Assembly (NCBI GenBank): GCA_029850565.1 | Contig: JARCRR010000149.1 | Span: 1-22,516, forward strand | DNA length: 22,516 bases | Reading direction: 5' to 3' | From: Gallionella sp. | GTDB taxonomy: Bacteria; Pseudomonadota; Gammaproteobacteria; Burkholderiales; Gallionellaceae | Shown here: piece after piece, positions 20,732 to 22,516 of the stretch | Position numbering within the stretch: position 1 is the first letter of the stretch | Layout: every line of letters begins with the position of its first letter | Translations under genes and position numbers: made by a program | The notes under the pieces: model-generated | What the model was told of the DNA's origin: nothing | Database searches by the model: none | Seen by the model: only the letters and a program-made list of their open reading frames with translations

Positions 20732-22293
20732 ACCGCCTTGGTGCCTTGCGTTTCGATAATGCGTTCATCCGCGAGCTGCCGGGTGACCGGAGCGGCAAAG
20801 TGCATTCGCGGCAAACGCCCGGCGTGTGTTGGGCGAGCGTCTCTCCTTCACCGGTAAGCCAACCACGCTTGCTGGCCTATGCGCCCGAAGTGGCGGCGCT
20901 CCTTGATCTAGAAGCACAGGATGTCACCTCCGATACTTTCGCGCAGGTCTTTGGCGGCAACGCACTGTTGCACGGCATGGCGCCGTATGCCACGCGCTAT
21001 GGCGGACACCAGTTCGGCACATGGGCAGGGCAGTTGGGCGATGGTCGCGCCATCAGTCTGGGTGAAGCCATCAATGCACGCGGCGAACGTTGGGAGTTGC
21101 AATTGAAGGGCGCGGGCATCACACCCTATTCGCGCCGCGCCGATGGACGTGCCGTGCTGCGTTCTTCTTTGCGCGAGTTCCTGTGCAGCGAGGCCATGTT
21201 CCATCTCGGTGTGCCCACCACGCGTGCGTTGTCGTTGATCGCCACGGGTGATGCGGTACGTCGGGACATGCTGTACGACGGCAACCCCAGGGACGAACCG
21301 GGTGCGGTGGTGTGCCGTGTCGCGCCTTCTTTCATCCGCTTCGGACACTTCGAGATACTCGCCGCGCAAGGCGAGCATGATCTGCTGCGTCGCTTACTTT
21401 CTTTCACGCTTGAAAAGCACTTCCCGTCTTTGGGCGGTGAACCGCAACAACGTTTTGCTGCATGGTTCCGCGAGGTGTGCGAACGTACGGCGCAGTTGGT
21501 GGTGGAATGGATGCGCGTCGGTTTCGTGCATGGCGTGATGAACACCGACAACATGTCTATCCTCGGGCTGACCATCGATTACGGCCCCTATGGCTGGATA
21601 GACGATTTCGATCCCGGCTGGACGCCCAACACCACCGATGCGGACATGCGCCGATATTGTTATGGAGACCAAACCATCGTTGCACGTTGGAACTTGGAAC
21701 GGTTGGCACAGGCATTGGCGGGCATAGCGCCATCGCAAAGCGTGTTGGATGAAGGGCTGGCGCATTTCGATACGATGTTGCAAAAAGGCATGCACAGCAT
21801 GTTGGCTGGCAAGTTCGGCCTGCGAGATTGGCGGGACGGGGATGCCGAACTGGTTGCCGATATCTTTCAGCTCATGCAGCAAAGCGAAGTGGATATGACC
21901 GAGTTCTTTCGCCTGCTTGCGCTGGTCGATGTCAGTTCACCGCACGTGAATGTGTTGGCGACCGCGTTCTATCACGAGGAACAGTTCATACAAGAACGTG
22001 CGCGCTTTGAAACATGGCTCACCCGATATGCGCAGCGGACAGGCGCAGAGCAGTCCGGCAGTGCGGAAAGAACAGAGCGCATGAACAAGGTGAATCCGCG
22101 TTTCGTATTGCGCAACTATCTTGCGCAGCAGGCCATCGAAGCGGCGGAGCAGGGCGATTTAAAGTTGTTGCATCGTTTGCTTGATGCGGCGCGAACGCCT
22201 TATGCCGATGCTCATCCTGCCGATCTGATCGCCAAGCGCCCCGACTGGGCGCGGCACAAGGCAGGCGCTTCCATGCTGTCGTGCAGTTCTTGA
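20728..22293 (+). CDS. selO: protein adenylyltransferase SelO (YdiU/UPF0061)
   Basis: 521 residues (478 in E. coli YdiU). SelO is a pseudokinase-fold enzyme that transfers AMP from ATP to Ser, Thr or Tyr of target proteins, linked to redox stress. Visible are RYGGHQFGTWAGQLGDGRAI (90-109), LKGAG with Lys127, SLREFLCSEAM with Glu150, HGVMNTDNMSI with Asp274 and Asn275, and the DFG-like IDYGPYGWIDDFDP (Asp284). The protein ends Cys-Ser-Ser, with Cys519 in the place of the selenocysteine of eukaryotic SelO. The ATG overlaps the greB stop (ATGA), so translation is probably coupled. Confidence 0.95.
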   Translation: MNRLGALRFDNAFIRELPGDRSGKVHSRQTPGVCWASVSPSPVSQPRLLAYAPEVAALLDLEAQDVTSDTFAQVFGGNALLHGMAPYATRYGGHQFGTWAGQLGDGRAISLGEAINARGERWELQLKGAGITPYSRRADGRAVLRSSLREFLCSEAMFHLGVPTTRALSLIATGDAVRRDMLYDGNPRDEPGAVVCRVAPSFIRFGHFEILAAQGEHDLLRRLLSFTLEKHFPSLGGEPQQRFAAWFREVCERTAQLVVEWMRVGFVHGVMNTDNMSILGLTIDYGPYGWIDDFDPGWTPNTTDADMRRYCYGDQTIVARWNLERLAQALAGIAPSQSVLDEGLAHFDTMLQKGMHSMLAGKFGLRDWRDGDAELVADIFQLMQQSEVDMTEFFRLLALVDVSSPHVNVLATAFYHEEQFIQERARFETWLTRYAQRTGAEQSGSAERTERMNKVNPRFVLRNYLAQQAIEAAEQGDLKLLHRLLDAARTPYADAHPADLIAKRPDWARHKAGASMLSCSS

Positions 22294-22303
22294 ACCGGGT
22301 TGC

Positions 22304-22516
22304 TTAAGTTCTTTGCAGCACTGCCGCAAAGAAACCGTCGGTGTTGTGCTGTTGCGGGGTGAGTTGCAGGTAATCGCCCATAGTCAAGTCGATATGCTGT
22401 TGCTTCAATACTTCACTTGCAGGCACCAGTGTGAAATCGGGATGAGCGGCGAGGAAGGCTTGCACGATGTCCTGGTTCTCTTCCTGTAGCAGGCTGCAAG
22501 TCGCATAGACCAAGCG
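22304..22516 (-). CDS. RsmB/NOP-family SAM-dependent RNA methyltransferase (partial, C-terminal)
   Basis: Only the last 70 codons lie in the window; the frame is open to the edge. RLVYATCSLLQEENQDIVQAFL contains the TCS motif with the catalytic cysteine region of RNA cytosine-5 methyltransferases. GDYLQLTPQQHNTDGFFAAVLQR is the usual end with its DGFF block. The end resembles the RsmB/NOP-type betaproteobacterial paralogue I recall, more than RsmB itself, so no symbol is given. The rRNA or tRNA target is unknown. It converges on selO with a 10-nt gap. Confidence 0.88.
   Translation of the reverse strand, partial: RLVYATCSLLQEENQDIVQAFLAAHPDFTLVPASEVLKQQHIDLTMGDYLQLTPQQHNTDGFFAAVLQRT
22309..22333. 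other. hairpin at the selO / methyltransferase convergence
   Basis: TTCTTTGC (22309-22316) and GCAAAGAA (22326-22333) form a perfect 8-bp inverted repeat around a 9-nt loop, 16 nt after the selO stop and inside the last codons of the opposing gene. It has no T-tract after it on the plus strand. It might limit read-through or be chance. Confidence 0.35.

Overview
The window is a chromosomal segment of a betaproteobacterium. It holds the last 46 codons of tuf (EF-Tu) and then the complete S10, spc and alpha ribosomal-protein operons in canonical order, from rpsJ to rplQ. Two points suggest a member of the Nitrosomonadales/Gallionellaceae type: infA and rpmJ lie between secY and rpsM, and rplQ is followed by the uvrA / MFS transporter / ssb neighbourhood. 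This placement rests on gene order and protein style recalled from memory, not on a search.

Positions 1-14074: 30 genes (tuf fragment plus 29 complete genes), all on the + strand and tightly packed with many 1-17 nt overlaps. They encode ribosomal proteins of both subunits, the SecY translocon channel, initiation factor IF-1 and the RNA polymerase alpha subunit. Three sigma70-like promoters can be read at the three classical operon boundaries: inside the 3' end of tuf (before rpsJ), in the rpsQ-rplN gap and in the rpmJ-rpsM gap. All have a TTG-type -35, a 17-18 bp spacer and a TA(C/G)AAT -10. The S10 and spc transcripts would carry structured leaders. A strong terminator follows rplQ and also serves the convergent genes on the other strand.

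Positions 14105-17499 (minus strand): uvrA (excision-repair damage sensor), overlapped at its stop codon by a gene for a secreted CAP/SCP-family protein. Positions 17577-22293 (plus strand): a YajR-type MFS transporter overlapping ssb, a terminator, an uncharacterised two-TM membrane protein, greB with an acidic N-terminal extension, and selO (protein AMPylase) overlapping the greB stop. At the right edge, on the minus strand, is the C-terminal part of an RsmB/NOP-family RNA cytosine methyltransferase.

Most of the window is conserved housekeeping DNA. I saw no mobile element, CRISPR array, tRNA, rRNA or defence system. The points most worth checking are the spc and S10 leader structures, the TTG start of rpsD together with its four-cysteine zinc-finger form, the uvrA-CAP coupling, and the unnamed membrane protein upstream of greB.
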